The notes beneath the pieces are model-generated. The model saw nothing but the letters and a program-made list of their open reading frames with translations, had not been told where the DNA came from and did no database searches. Shown here in pieces: positions 19,885-30,539 of a DNA stretch of 64,000 nt (positions within the stretch are counted from its first letter, which is position 1; each line of letters opens with the position of its first letter). Both the position numbers and the translations under genes were made by a program. Source of the stretch: Drosophila persimilis (taxonomy: Eukaryota > Arthropoda > Insecta > Diptera > Drosophilidae); contig NW_020825491.1 of assembly GCF_003286085.1 (NCBI RefSeq), positions 124,001 to 188,000 of the forward strand. Direction: 5' to 3'.

Positions 19885-20500
19885 CATCAAATCCCGATCC
19901 AGCCATGTCATCACCCCCTATACCCCCTGCACGCCGGTTTGCCGTCGACTTGAGCGATGGTTGAACACCAGTTCAACGGCCGGGAGAATGTTCAGCCACA
20001 GACATGTATTTAATGAATATTAGGAATATACAGTTCAATCTCATACACAAATACTCATAAATAAAATTGTTCATGTCATTTCATGTAACTGAATATGACG
20101 ACACGAAAAATACATTAGCATCTAAGAATAGACAATAGCACTTGTAAACTCGAACCCACCAAAAGGGATCATGCAATAAACTATCTACTTTATTGCTGCC
20201 AAATACCTAAGTAAATACACTGAAATATAACCCCCGCACAGAGTAAGTGTACCCAATCTAAAAATACACTCACAAGGAGCCTGTGCGGTCCTTCCCATAG
20301 AATAAGAATTCCACTGTTAGCTATATAAGAAGATGCATTTGTTCAATAAAAATCAGTATCAGAAACAGTACCATAGCTGCCTGTCACTCATCTTCCATCG
20401 CAATCAACAGAGGCTGTCGCTGTGTCTTCAGATCCTCACTTGCGCACCGTAGGATACCCACTCCGCAGTCCAACTGGTTCAAGTTCTAGTTGCGACGACC
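19885..20500 (+). mobile_element. BEL A right part: end of env and 3' LTR
   Basis: After the BEL B target duplication, the env tail frame of BEL A resumes for about 25 codons to a TGA near 19965. A purine tract (CGGCCGGGAGAA) then leads into TGTTCAGCCACAG at 19989, taken as the 3' LTR start. Inside are a TATA-like CTATATAAGAAG at about 20320 and AATAAAAATC at about 20345, as in BEL LTRs. The LTR end is not fixed because the 5' LTR is absent. A CA at about 20499 is a candidate. Confidence 0.65.
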
Positions 20501-20554
20501 AAACTGTAGACGGTTTATGTACCGTATGCAACCCAGCTTCCTACACACACACAT
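20501..20554. other. Short junction with (CA)n tract
   Basis: About 50 bases between the BEL A LTR and the CR1-like fragment. They hold a CACACACACATACACACA run at 20535-20560 and no other feature that I can see. Confidence 0.5.
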
Positions 20555-21719
20555 ACACACATTAACACTGTCTTAACAAAATCAATATTTCCAAGTACAT
20601 GGAAGCTTGCGAAAATAATCCCGGTCCCTAAAGGAGAAAATGAATATAGACCTATATCAATTTTATCGTTTTTGTCAAAAGTTCTTGAACAATTAATGTC
20701 ACAACAAATTCGAACTTTTCTAGATAACAATGCACTACTAAGGGACAAACAGTCAGGTTACAGAAGACAAAGAAGCTGTACTACGGCAATAGTAAATATA
20801 ACGGAAGACATTAGATTAACACAAGATGAAGGAAATGTGACGCTATTAGTACTACTTGACTTCAGTAAAGCATTTGACACGGTTAACCACGAAATCTCAT
20901 TAAGTAAATTAGTTAACTTTTTCAATTTTAGTAAGGTAGCTATAAAGCTATTAAAATCGTATTTAACGGATAGAAGACAGGTAGTGGTAAGTGGAAGTAG
21001 AATTTCTTCAATGATGAGCACTGCACGTGGTGTGCCTCAAGGTTCAGTTCTTGGGCCGCTTTTGTTCTCATTATACATATAGTCTACTAAGAAAACTCGC
21101 ACCAACATAAAAATACCTACCAGATATACTCAAACTAATGATAGCTAAGACATATTTGACACCCACCTTATTCTATGGTATTGAAATATTTGGAAATTGT
21201 GACGCTGAATCTAAAAAAAAACTAAAAGTAACATTTAACAACATTGCCCGCTACATATATAATAAGAGACGAACCGATCATATCTCAATCTTAGCAAGGC
21301 AAATATTCAAAATGGATTTAAAGACATGGATAGGGTACAGAACAATTATTTTTCTACATCGAATAATCTATACCAGACAGCCGAGCTACTTATATGATAA
21401 ATTAACCTTTGCTTCATCAAATAGAACGTTGAATCTGGTAACTATAAGGTACAAACTTGCCAATTCAGGAAAACAATTTTTAAGAAATGCTATACGGTTA
21501 TGGAATGAGTTACCTTTTAATATTAAAAATATTAGTAGAGCAACGCAATTTAGGGATAAATTAGAAAAACACTTGATAAACCCATAAAAAAAAACAAAAA
21601 TAAATAAATAAAAATAAATAAAATAATAAAAATAATAATAATAATAAAAAAAAAAATATAAAAATAAAAAAATTAGAATTTGTATTAGTGTTAATAATAT
21701 AAATATTAGTCATAATAAT
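20555..21719 (+). pseudogene. CR1-like reverse transcriptase fragment with (TAA)n-type tail
   Basis: RT coding starts abruptly near 20555 (FPSTWKLAKIIPVPKG, EYRPISILSFLSKVLE), so the copy is 5' truncated. It shows LLDFSKAFDTVNH near 20850 and ARGVPQGSVLGPLLFSLYI near 21030. A TAG at about 21080 ends the frame exactly where FADD/YADD should follow. The conserved C-terminal part resumes at 21138 (LTPTLFYGIEIFGNC...) and ends at 21587, so a deletion removed the catalytic loop. After the stop comes an A/T-rich tail of AATAAATAAAAATAATAATAAT type to about 21719. It may be the same family as the minus-strand CR1-like element at 2133-5442, but there is no overlapping domain to test this. Confidence 0.8.
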
Positions 21720-22862
21720 AACGAGGGGGAACGTTGTGAGTTGCTGCGGACACCGCAACTCTACAGTTATACCCGATACTAAGTCAGTATGGCTCTCCTC
21801 CGGCAGACGCCGCTAATATTAAGCGACACGACAAAGAGTGCGTGCGAGAGAGACAGAAAATCAGTCTGAGCGTGACGTCGGGCGCTGCGTAGCCACTGCA
21901 AATTGATTTGTTCCTTTTGGCTACAAAAATTATCTGATCTGATCCAGATTCAGCAATCTGATAGATATGGTCGTTATCTATGATTCTGCGTTTTTAGTTT
22001 TCTCGAATCTGCAATATTGTGGATGCAACAGATTTTCGTCCTTTGTGTGGGCGGAAGGGGGTGGGGCGAAATTTTGATACAAACGTTTTATAGTGAGATC
22101 TAACAGAAGTGCGGATACTAAATTTGGTTACTCTAGCTTTAATAGTCTCTGAGATTGTTAAATATCCCCAGATTTGCATCCTTTGCGGGGGCGGAAGGGG
22201 GTGTGGCGAAATTTTGAAACAAACTCGTCTCGGTCTGATATATTAGGAGTGTGGATACCAAATTTGGTTGCTCTAGCTTTTATAGTCTCTGAGATCTAGG
22301 CGCTAATGTTTTACTCTAAGCAAAGCCGCCTATGCTACGTGTGTGTTAGAGAGAGACAGGGCGAGAAAAAATTAAATTGTTTTCGTGATGCTGGCTATAA
22401 TAATAATACGATCCAATTCAGATTCTGCTGTCTAAAAGATATCGTCATTCTCTACGATTCTGCGTTTTTGGTTTTATCGTATCTTTAAACATGTGGATGC
22501 CACAGATTTTCGTCCTTTGTGTGGGCGGAAGTGGGCGGGGCGAAGTTTTGAAATATTCTGGTAGCAGTGACATATCACAGAAGTCTGGATCCAAAACATC
22601 GTTGCTCTAGCTCTTATAGTCTTTGAGCATTAGGCGCTGAAGGGGACGGACAGACGGACAGACGGACGGACGGACAGACGGACAGACGGACGGACGGACA
22701 GACGGACAGACAGACATGGCTCAATCGACTCGGCTATTGATGCTGATCAAGAATATATATACTTTATGGGGTCAGAAACGATTCCTTCTGGACGTTACAC
22801 ACATCCACTTTTACCACAAATCTAATATACCCCAATACTCATTTTGAGTATCGGGTATAAAA
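21720..22862 (-). repeat. DINE-1/mini-me repeat, copy b
   Basis: Full-length, in the same layout as copy a and reversed with respect to the plus strand. The (GTCY)n tract at about 22645-22714 matches that of copy c base for base in the part I compared. It is flanked by a 14-base direct repeat AAATATTAGTCATA (21701-21714 and 22861-22874). Together with copy c, across a spacer of about 180 bases, it forms a long inverted repeat. Confidence 0.9.
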
Positions 22863-23041
22863 ATATTAGTCATACTAAAAATGTTAGAATAAAAAAATCA
22901 TTCTGCTTAAAGCACACAACTATGTGAACTCCATGTGACTAGCTCATTAACATAAAGTAGAAATACTGTCAGCAATGTGCGGCTGCAAATCAGCCACTGG
23001 CTGTTGGATCGCAATGTATGCACTATATGTACAGTTTTTGA
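22863..23041. other. Unique spacer between inverted DINE copies b and c
   Basis: 179 bases, A/T-rich, with no ORF and no recognised motif apart from the AAATATTAGTCATA repeat at its left end. It would form the loop if copies b and c paired. Confidence 0.6.
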
Positions 23042-24149
23042 TTTTTATACCCGATACTCAAAATGAGTATTGGGGTATATTAGATTTGTGGTAAAAGTGG
23101 ATGTGTGTAACGTCCAGAACGAATCGTTTCCGACCCCATAAAGTATATATATTCTTGATCAGCATCAATAGCCGAGTCGATTGAGCCATGTCTGTCTGTC
23201 CGTCTGTCCGTCCGTCCGTCTGTCCGTCTGTCCGTCCGTCCGTCTGTCCGTCTGTCCGTCCCCTTCAGCGCCTAATGCTCAAAGACTATAAGAGCTAGAG
23301 CAACGATGTTTTGGATCCAGACTTCTGTGATATGTCACTGCTACCAGAATATTTCAAAACTTCGCCCCGCCCACTTCCGCCCACACAAAGGACGAAAATC
23401 TGTGGCATCCACATGTTTAAAGATACGATAAAACCAAAAACGCAGAATCGTAGAGAATGACGATATCTTTTAGACAGCAGAATCTGAATTGGATCGTATT
23501 ATTATTATAGCCAGCATCAAGAAAACAATTTCATTTTTTCTCCCCCTGTCTCTCTCTAACACACACGTAGCATAGGCGGCTTTGCTTAGAGTAAAACATT
23601 AGCGCCTAGATCTCAGAGACTATAAAAGCTAGAGCAACCAAATTTGGTATCCACACTCCTAATATATCAGACCGAGACGAGTTTGTTTCAAAATTTCGCC
23701 ACACCCCCTTCCGCCCCCGCAAAGGATGCAAATCTGGGGATATTCACAAATTTCAGAGAGTATTAAGGCTAGAGTAACCAAATTTAGTGTCCGTACTCCT
23801 GTTAGATCTCACTATAAAACGTATATCTCAAAATTTCGCCCCACCCCCTTCCGCCCACACAAAGGACGAAAATCTGTTGCATCCACAATATTGCAGATTG
23901 CAATCTATCAGATTGCTGAATCTGGATCAGATCAGATAATTTTTGTAGCCAAAAGGAACAAATCAATTTGCAGTGGCTACGCAGCGCCCGACGTCACGCT
24001 CAGACTGATTTTCTGTCTCTCTCGCACGCACTCTTTGTCGTGTCGTTTAATATTAGCGGAGTCTTCCGGAGGAGAGCCATACTGACTTAGTATCGGGTAT
24101 AACTGTAGAGTTGCGGTGTCCGCAGCAACTCACAACGTTCCCCCTCGTT
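23042..24149 (+). repeat. DINE-1/mini-me repeat, copy c
   Basis: Full-length, plus orientation, from TTTTTATACCCGATACTC to CCCCCTCGTT, with the TATATATA - core - (GTCY)n block at 23145-23265. Its right end abuts, without any gap, an inverted fragment of the BEL C LTR (24150-24440), broken at the same LTR position that lies beside DINE d at 27279. Confidence 0.9.
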
Positions 24150-24440
24150 CTAATTGAATTACCGAAAACTTTGGGTGGCTGTAATTTAAATTATTTATTA
24201 GGCGGGGCGAAACAATTGATACGCTCGATCTAATTCAAGGTTGGCGAACAACTATATTTTCTTCACAATTCAAATCTCTTACTCTAGCTAACCTACGGTG
24301 GCAAAGCGGGGCGAATTCGCCAAGAGCGAGAGAGCGAGCTTTTATTGCGCTCCCGCTTTGCCCTAGCCTAACTTACACTAGACTTCATAATTCAGATCAA
24401 TAACTAATAATTGTGGCCATGGATGGAAGGTCACGCAACA
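24150..24440 (-). repeat. BEL C LTR, first 291 bases, inverted
   Basis: The reverse complement of this segment matches the first about 290 bases of the BEL C 3' LTR at 32837-33126 (TGTTGCGTGACCTTCC... to ...TTTTCGGTAATT). It stops at the LTR position where DINE sequence begins. The remaining 20 LTR bases (AACTCTTCTAATTTTTCA) are at 27279-27298, beside DINE d. The segment carries the LTR AATAAA region. It is best explained as the front of the BEL C 5' LTR flipped by an inversion, or otherwise as a truncated solo LTR. Confidence 0.85.
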
Positions 24441-25900
24441 CTCTTTATCAAACGATTATTTGATTTTGAGGATTTCTCTAGAGCCCTTCCCACACATCAA
24501 TTTGGGTTTCGAAAAGAACATGCCACTGAACAACAGTTAGCAAGAGTAACGCAATTTATTATGGGGCCCTACGAAGAAAAACAATACTGCTCAGCTGTTT
24601 TTATAGATATATCTGAAGCGTTTGATAGAGTATGGCACGCCGGTTTGCTCTATATAAGCTATCAAAACTGGTGTCTCTTCAGGTCTTCAAGCTACTAGAA
24701 AGCTACCTAAATGAAAGGACCTTCGAAGTAATTACCAACAATGGTATTACATCGAGAATTGGAAAAATAGAAGCAAAATAGGTTCCTAGGGCAGCAATTT
24801 AGGTCCTCTTCTATACAGCAATTACTCATCTGACGTTCCGCTACCAAACTGCTTGAATGGATATCACCCCACTTCGATACCGGTGCTGAGGGAAAAAAAT
24901 GGGCATTAACGAAAAGAAAACAGCCCACGTATTTTTCACATTGAACAAACTTAGCAAAACACAGCAAGAAAGTACGCCTAAGTTAAATGGACAAAGAATT
25001 CCTAACAAATTCAAACAAATGTATCTTGGGGTTACGCTCGATAGGAAACTTAGCCTTAACCACCATGTCAAAGCCATTATAAATAAGACAAGAACTGCGT
25101 CAATAAAACTCGATTGGATTATTGGCTGCAAAAGCCGGCTTGCCAAAGACTGCAAAGTGACCATCCTAAAACAATTAATCATGCCAATTTGGTATTATGC
25201 TTTTCCAGTTTGGGGTGCTCTGGCTTCTGACTCATTAGTGAAAAATATACAAACACTCCAAAACAAACTAGTGAGGAGGGCAGTTAGGGCCACAAGATAC
25301 ACAAGAAACGACAATATTAGAAGTGTATACAATATCAAAACTGTCGAGGAGGTTTACGAGAAGGCTAGCGGCCGTCTCGCTAACTCACTCGTGGATCACT
25401 CAAACTCCGAAGTGGCCAGACTGCTGACCAACCCTCATGTCTCTAATAGATTGACATCTAGCCGCCACAGATATGACAATCAACTCCGGAAGTTTATCCT
25501 CCCGCGTATGAATGGACAACGTAAGGAACAACCAAATCCAGATCTGGATCCGACTCGATACTATTACGAAGCTGGGCGCAAAGTTATAGGAGAGAAGTAT
25601 GTACACATCCTGAGGAAAGGACTTCCTACTCTGCTGAGGTTAGAAAATAAAGAACAGGAAAGACTGGAAAAGGCTAAAATGGACAATAGAGAGGCCGAAC
25701 GGAAGAAAAAACCATACAAACACCCGGACAGATTCTGCGAACTACAAATAAACGTGTACAGAAAAATGTATGCTCAAGGGAAATACACTAGGGAAACAAT
25801 ACTTGAAAGAATCAGGGGCCAACCATTGGGTATACAAAGAATTATAGTGCCAGACCACAGAGGGGATGAAGAGGAAGGCGTCTTCCAGCCGAATGGTTAA
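24441..25900 (+). pseudogene. Jockey-clade reverse transcriptase, C-terminal part
   Basis: Begins directly at the BEL C LTR end with LFIKRLFDFEDF and THQFGFRKEHATEQQ, followed by VFIDISEAFDRVWHAGLLY near 24600. The frame is then broken. A remnant of the GVPQGS block (VPRAAI in the present frame) is near 24785, and the FADD/YADD block is missing. The long open C-terminal part (24899-25900) shows KFKQMYLGVTLDRKLSLNHH, PIWYYAFPVWGAL and a charged tail ending RGDEEEGVFQPNG. Its N-terminal half lies at 33155-33715 on the opposite strand, and the two meet at the same RT position once 24150-26489 is flipped. 5' LTR-derived sequence supplies the apparent ATG at 24411, which is not genuine. Confidence 0.85.
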
Positions 25901-26489
25901 GACTTGGTCCAATGTCACAGCAAAAATGGACACATTATCACCAAATCCAGAAAATATAAACATACAAATAAGACTAATTAAAAGCAGCCAAAACATAATT
26001 TAAACCGCTTACCAAATCACCTCCAAGCAAACCAATCAAAACCTGCAAATAAAATACAATCAAAATCAGCCAAAACAGAAATAAACTGACTTACCAAATT
26101 CAACGCAAACCTCTAAATAAATTAATTTAGCCTGCAAATAAAATGTAGCTAAAATTAGCCAAAGGAAAAGCACAAATAGACTTCCTTACCAAATTCTAGC
26201 AAACCTCCCAATGGACCAATTGAACCTGTAAATAGAAAATAATTAAAATCAGTCTAAACAAAGGTTCAAAATCCAATAAATATAATAACACAAATTACCT
26301 AAGTGGATTCCTGACACTTGATCACCAAACCTACAAAACATAAACCTGCAAATAAAATAAAATTTAATTCAGCCAAGATACAACTCGAAACACTTACCAA
26401 ATCTGCAGAAGACCTGAAAATAAAACAACTAAAGTCCTCAAAAAAGTCAACAAATATAAGAACAGAAACTACACAAAATTACATACAAA
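25901..26489 (+). repeat. 3' UTR of the jockey-like element, A-rich degenerate tandem repeats
   Basis: After the RT stop the sense strand is very A-rich and made of degenerate units of about 90-120 bases around CTTACCAAATT...GCAAACCT and CCTGCAAATAAAAT. From about 26016 to 26489 it is nearly identical, reversed, to 54563-55030: the two 63-residue chance ORFs inside differ by one residue. Irregular A-rich repeats in the 3' UTR are known from the Drosophila telomeric elements HeT-A and TART. The repeat array runs into DINE d without a poly(A) tail. Confidence 0.75.
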
Positions 26490-27280
26490 AACGAGGGGGA
26501 ACGTTGTGAGTTGCTGCGGACACCGCAACTCTACAGTTATACCCGATACTAAGTCAGTATGGCTCTCCTCCGGCAGACGCCGCTAATATTAAACGACACG
26601 ACAAAGAGTGCGTGCGAGAGAGACAGAAAATCAGTCTGAGCGTGACGTCGGGCGCTGCGTAGCCAGTGCAAATTGATTTTTTCCTATTGGCTATAAAAAT
26701 GATCCGATCTGATCCAGACTCAGCAATCTGATAGATATGGTCATTCTCTATGATTCTGCGTTTTTAGTTTTCTCGAATCTGCAATATTGTGGATGCAACA
26801 GATTCTCGTCCTTTGTGGGGGCGGAAGGGGGTGGGGCGAAATTCTGAGATATACGTTTTATAGTGAGATCTAACAGAAGTGCGGATACCAAATTTGGTTA
26901 CTCTAGTGTTAATAGTCTTTGAGATTTGTGGATGTCCCAGATTTTCGTCCTTTGTGGGGGCGGAAGTGGGCGGGGCAAAGTTTTGAAATATTTTTGTAGC
27001 AGTGACATATCACAGAAGTCTGGATCCAAAACATCGTTGCTCTAGCTCTTATAGTCTTTGAGCATAAGGCGCTGAAGGGGACGGACAGACGGACAGACGG
27101 ACGGACGGACAGACGGACAGACGGACAGACAGACATGGCTCAATCGACTCGGCTATTGATGCTGATCAAGAATATATATACTTTATGGGGTCGGAAACGA
27201 TTCCTTCTGGACGTTACACACATCCACTTTTACCACAAATCTAATATACCCCAATACTCATTTTGAGTATCGGGTATAAA
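26490..27280 (-). repeat. DINE-1/mini-me repeat, copy d (internally deleted)
   Basis: Reversed copy of 791 bases. It lacks the middle block present in copies a-c and joins GAGATTTGTGGATGTCCCAGATTTTCG directly to the GTGGGCGGGGCAAAG block. Copy f (53778-54562) has the same internal junction and the same flanking 3' UTR repeat, so d and f descend from one insertion. The left flank is the jockey-like 3' UTR and the right flank is the last 20 bases of the BEL C LTR. Confidence 0.9.
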
Positions 27281-27500
27281 AACTCTTCTAATTTTTCATG
27301 GCGCCCCCGGGTGGACTGTAAAGTGAATTATAGTCAGCAACAATAAGTGACAGTGACACAAGAAATTGCAGTATACATATGCAAACATATTCGTTGCCCG
27401 CGTCGTGTGTGTGTGCAATCGGCAATCAATTTGTAAAATATATCATCGCGTCGGTCGCGCCAACCATAATTTTTGTGCAAATTTCTGCTACCGCCGAGGG

Positions 27501-29023
27501 ATGCCCTGCGATAAAGATAGGAAAGTAGCAGTTGGATTCAAAGATCCAAAAGAGGAATCAGAGGTGTTTGTGCAGAAAATTGAAGGCTGAGCAAAAGACA
27601 TTCAGATCTCTCTTTGAGGTGTCTTGTGCTGAAAACATTTCACATCGCCTTCAATTCTAGGCACAGACGTATGATATACATATAGTAGAGCTTGATTGCA
27701 TGCATTTTTATTAGTAATTGCATAAATATAACTAAAAACACATAAATACATACATATCGACACATACAGACATATGTGAACCGCTATTTGGACGCAACAG
27801 TTATATGTACATACATACATCTTTCGTTTACTGCAATCACTGTCGCAAACCCCCCAAACCAAACCATTTGCAGGAGCAAATCGAGGATATAACAGGTGAT
27901 GATGCATATGCAGCCGAGTTGGAAGAGCTGATAATTGTCACCAAAGGAAAGATAATGTCGCTTATCGCCGCCTTTGATGCAGCAAGCGAGACGAAGCCAG
28001 TGTCTTCTTCAGCCCCAACTCATGCTAGACTTCCGAAATTGGCATTACCCAAATTTAGTGGTAAACACTCGGAATTCAAAAATTTCATTAGCCTTTTTGA
28101 AAGACTAGTCCATAGCGACAACAGCATACCGGTGATCGAAAAATTTAATCATTTGATTTCGTGCCTCTCTGATGAAGCATTAGGAACAATAAAGGCGTTC
28201 CAAGTCACCGAGGAAAATTGTGAAAAGGCAATGGCTGGCCTAAAACGAGTATATGACAACGATTATTTGATTTTCAGGAATAATATTTCCACATTGTTCA
28301 ATCTGCCGAGAATGTCGCATCAATCTGCATCATCTCTAAGAACTCTAATCGATACTGTTTCGTCGATTTACGGATTGTTACTGTCGATCGGAGATGATAC
28401 AAAAATTTCGAATGCAATGCTCATTCATCTCGTTTTAAACAGTCGACCCAGTGACGAAACAAAAGTGGGATGAACAGCTTACTTATGAGAAGTTGCCGCT
28501 TTGGTCCGACTTTGAGAAAGTCTTGAATCGTCGATACCAGCATCTGTCTGCTGAAGAATCGACCAAGCCAAGGCAAGACAAAGTCATGCCAAGCAAGCAA
28601 CATAATCGCAGTTCATTTGCTTGTTCTTCCACTTCCACCAACAGGAGAACTCAGCAAACTTGTAGCTACTGCAATTCAGGAGACCATGTAGTGTCAAATT
28701 GCCCTTCATTTTCGCGTCTCTCGGTGATGCAAAGGTTTGAGTTTGCTAAGTCGGCATCCCTATGCATTAATTGTCTGCGAAAAGGCCACGCTGTTGTAAA
28801 ATGCAAAGCCAATAAATGTCGAGTGTGCAGCCGCTCACATCATACATTATTGCATCGATACACAGTGTCGGCTAATAGTCTCGCGTTGCCACCACCCCAA
28901 GAGAGTCCTTCTCCTCCATCAAATCAGGATCAACCTTCCACGTCACATGTTTTGCATGCGACAGCGTTGGACAGGGTGATTCTGATTCAGGGTGATTACG
29001 TCGATCGTAAGCGTCCGAACTAA
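27501..29023 (+). pseudogene. BEL C Gag, interrupted
   Basis: A short N-terminal piece (27501-27590, MPCDKDRKVAVGFKDPKEE) is followed by a TGA and about 270 non-coding bases that contain small inverted and direct copies of the GAGGTGT...AATTGAAGGC neighbourhood. From about 27865 the Gag body is open: LPKLALPKFSGKHSEFKNFISLFERLV and the rest of DUF1759 run to 28473. A frameshift near 28460 leads into 28451-29023, which carries the knuckles CSYCNSGDHVVSNC, CINCLRKGHAVVKC and CRVCSRSHHTLLH. The segment before 27869 ends in TTTGCAG and could be mistaken for an intron, but I see no good donor. Confidence 0.75.
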
Positions 29024-30535
29024 GAGCGGTGAACACATTCTGGCCAGAGCTCTGCTCGACTCTGAATCATAAACAAATTTCATTACCGAGGACCTCGCTA
29101 ATCGCTTACAGATCCGTAGAGAGGAGTCCTGTATTAACTTGCTTGGAATTGGTGAATCTAATTCTCAAGTAAAGGATAAAATACACACAGTGGTGAAGTC
29201 GCGAATAAATGGTAGTGAGTTCTCCTTTGATTTTTGGATCCTGAAATCAATTTCAGGTTATCACCCTGACCAGTCAGTGAATGTGACTGACTGGCGAATC
29301 CCAGAGAACCTACCACTGGCAGACCCTTATTTCTACAAGCCACAAAGAATAGATATGTTAATTGGAGCAGAATCGTTCTTTGAATTATTAGCTGTTGGTC
29401 AAATTAAACAAGGTCCTGACTTTCCAACTCTTCAGAAAACCCTTCTTGGTTGGGTTGTGTCGGGAAAATATGTTTCCAGGAGTTCTGCTCCTCAAATTAC
29501 AAACAGTTTGAGTTGCAGTGAAGAGTTGCTAGTATCCATCGATAGGACCTTGAAAAAGTTTTGGTCACTGGAAGAAATGCCATCTACCAAGAAAATTGCC
29601 ACACCTGAGCACAAGCTATGTGATGAACACTATCGTAAGACGACTCAGGTACTATCATCAGGTCGGTTCGAAGTAAGGCTCCCGTTTAAATCAGATCCAA
29701 ATTGTTTAGGCAACTCCTTTGAGGTTGCGAAACGGCGGTTTTTGTCGCTTGAAAGACGATTGCATCGTGACCCTGAGTTGAAGAAAATGTACTTGGAATT
29801 CTCCTACTGACAATACGATTCCTTCTACTCCACACTACGTAATCCCTCATCAGTGTGTTCTGAGGCCCCAAAGTACGTCTACCAAGCTCCTAGTCGTGTT
29901 CGATGCTTCGTCCAAGACGTCCTCACAGGTGGCCTTAAATGACATTCTGATGGTGGGACCTACCATTCAAGAGGAATTATACTCGACACTGCTCCGTTTC
30001 CGTCTGCACAGGTTTGCCCTGACTGCTGATGTTAAAAAGATGTATCGCCAAGTGATGGTGAACGAAGCGGATCGGCAGTTTCAGCTCATAGTGTGGAGAA
30101 GAGACCCTTCTGAATCCTTGAGATTATACAAGCTCAACACTGTAACCTATGGGACTGGACCAGCCCCATTCTTAGCTATCCGGTGTCTGAAAAGGTTGAG
30201 TGAGTCGGCGAAGCTCTCATTCCCTAGAGCTGCTAACGTTATTGGGTCCGACTTTTACGTCGATGACTTGTTGACTGGTGCTGCATGCGTAGAGGAGCTA
30301 AGGCCAATTAAGTCCGAAGTGTCTCAGAATCTTCAGACCGCAGGGTTTGAGTTGACTAAGTGGTTTTCAAACTCACCCGAGATCACCGCATCTGAGAGCA
30401 CAGCCAAACCCATAACAATCTCGGATTCAGAGTCGCAAAGGCGTTAGGAATCTCATGGTTACCTACTGACGATGCCTTTAAGTTCAAAATTGACAATTCA
30501 GTTATGGGTCTCTGAGCGACAAAACGGAACATACT
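29024..30535 (+). pseudogene. BEL C protease and reverse transcriptase, broken
   Basis: The protease can be followed from about 29040 (ARALLDSES in a broken frame) to IDMLIGAESFFELL near 29350 and TLLGWVVSGKY near 29450. RT motifs appear in two frames: FEVRLPF near 29670, STKLLVVFDASSKTS near 29885, LNDILMVGPTIQEEL near 29940, LTADVKKMYRQV near 30020, YGTGPAPFLAIR near 30150 and the catalytic YVDDLLTGA near 30258. There are frameshifts near 29810 and 30445 and stops nearby. The catalytic box itself is intact, but the polyprotein is not. Confidence 0.8.
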
Positions 30536-30539
30536 ATCG

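Noticed and set aside
22640-22714. Regular short repeats that could suggest a CRISPR array
   Set aside because: They are the (GTCY)n microsatellite of the DINE/mini-me repeat. No unique spacers, and a eukaryotic context.
24411-24440. ATG at 24411 (MWPWMEGHAT) as start of the RT protein
   Set aside because: These codons are BEL C LTR sequence. The same peptide opens an ORF in the other LTR (near 32866).
26318-26509. 63-codon ORF present twice (also at 54543-54734)
   Set aside because: It reads through A-rich 3' UTR repeat into the DINE end. The copies are similar because the DNA is duplicated, and there is no domain.
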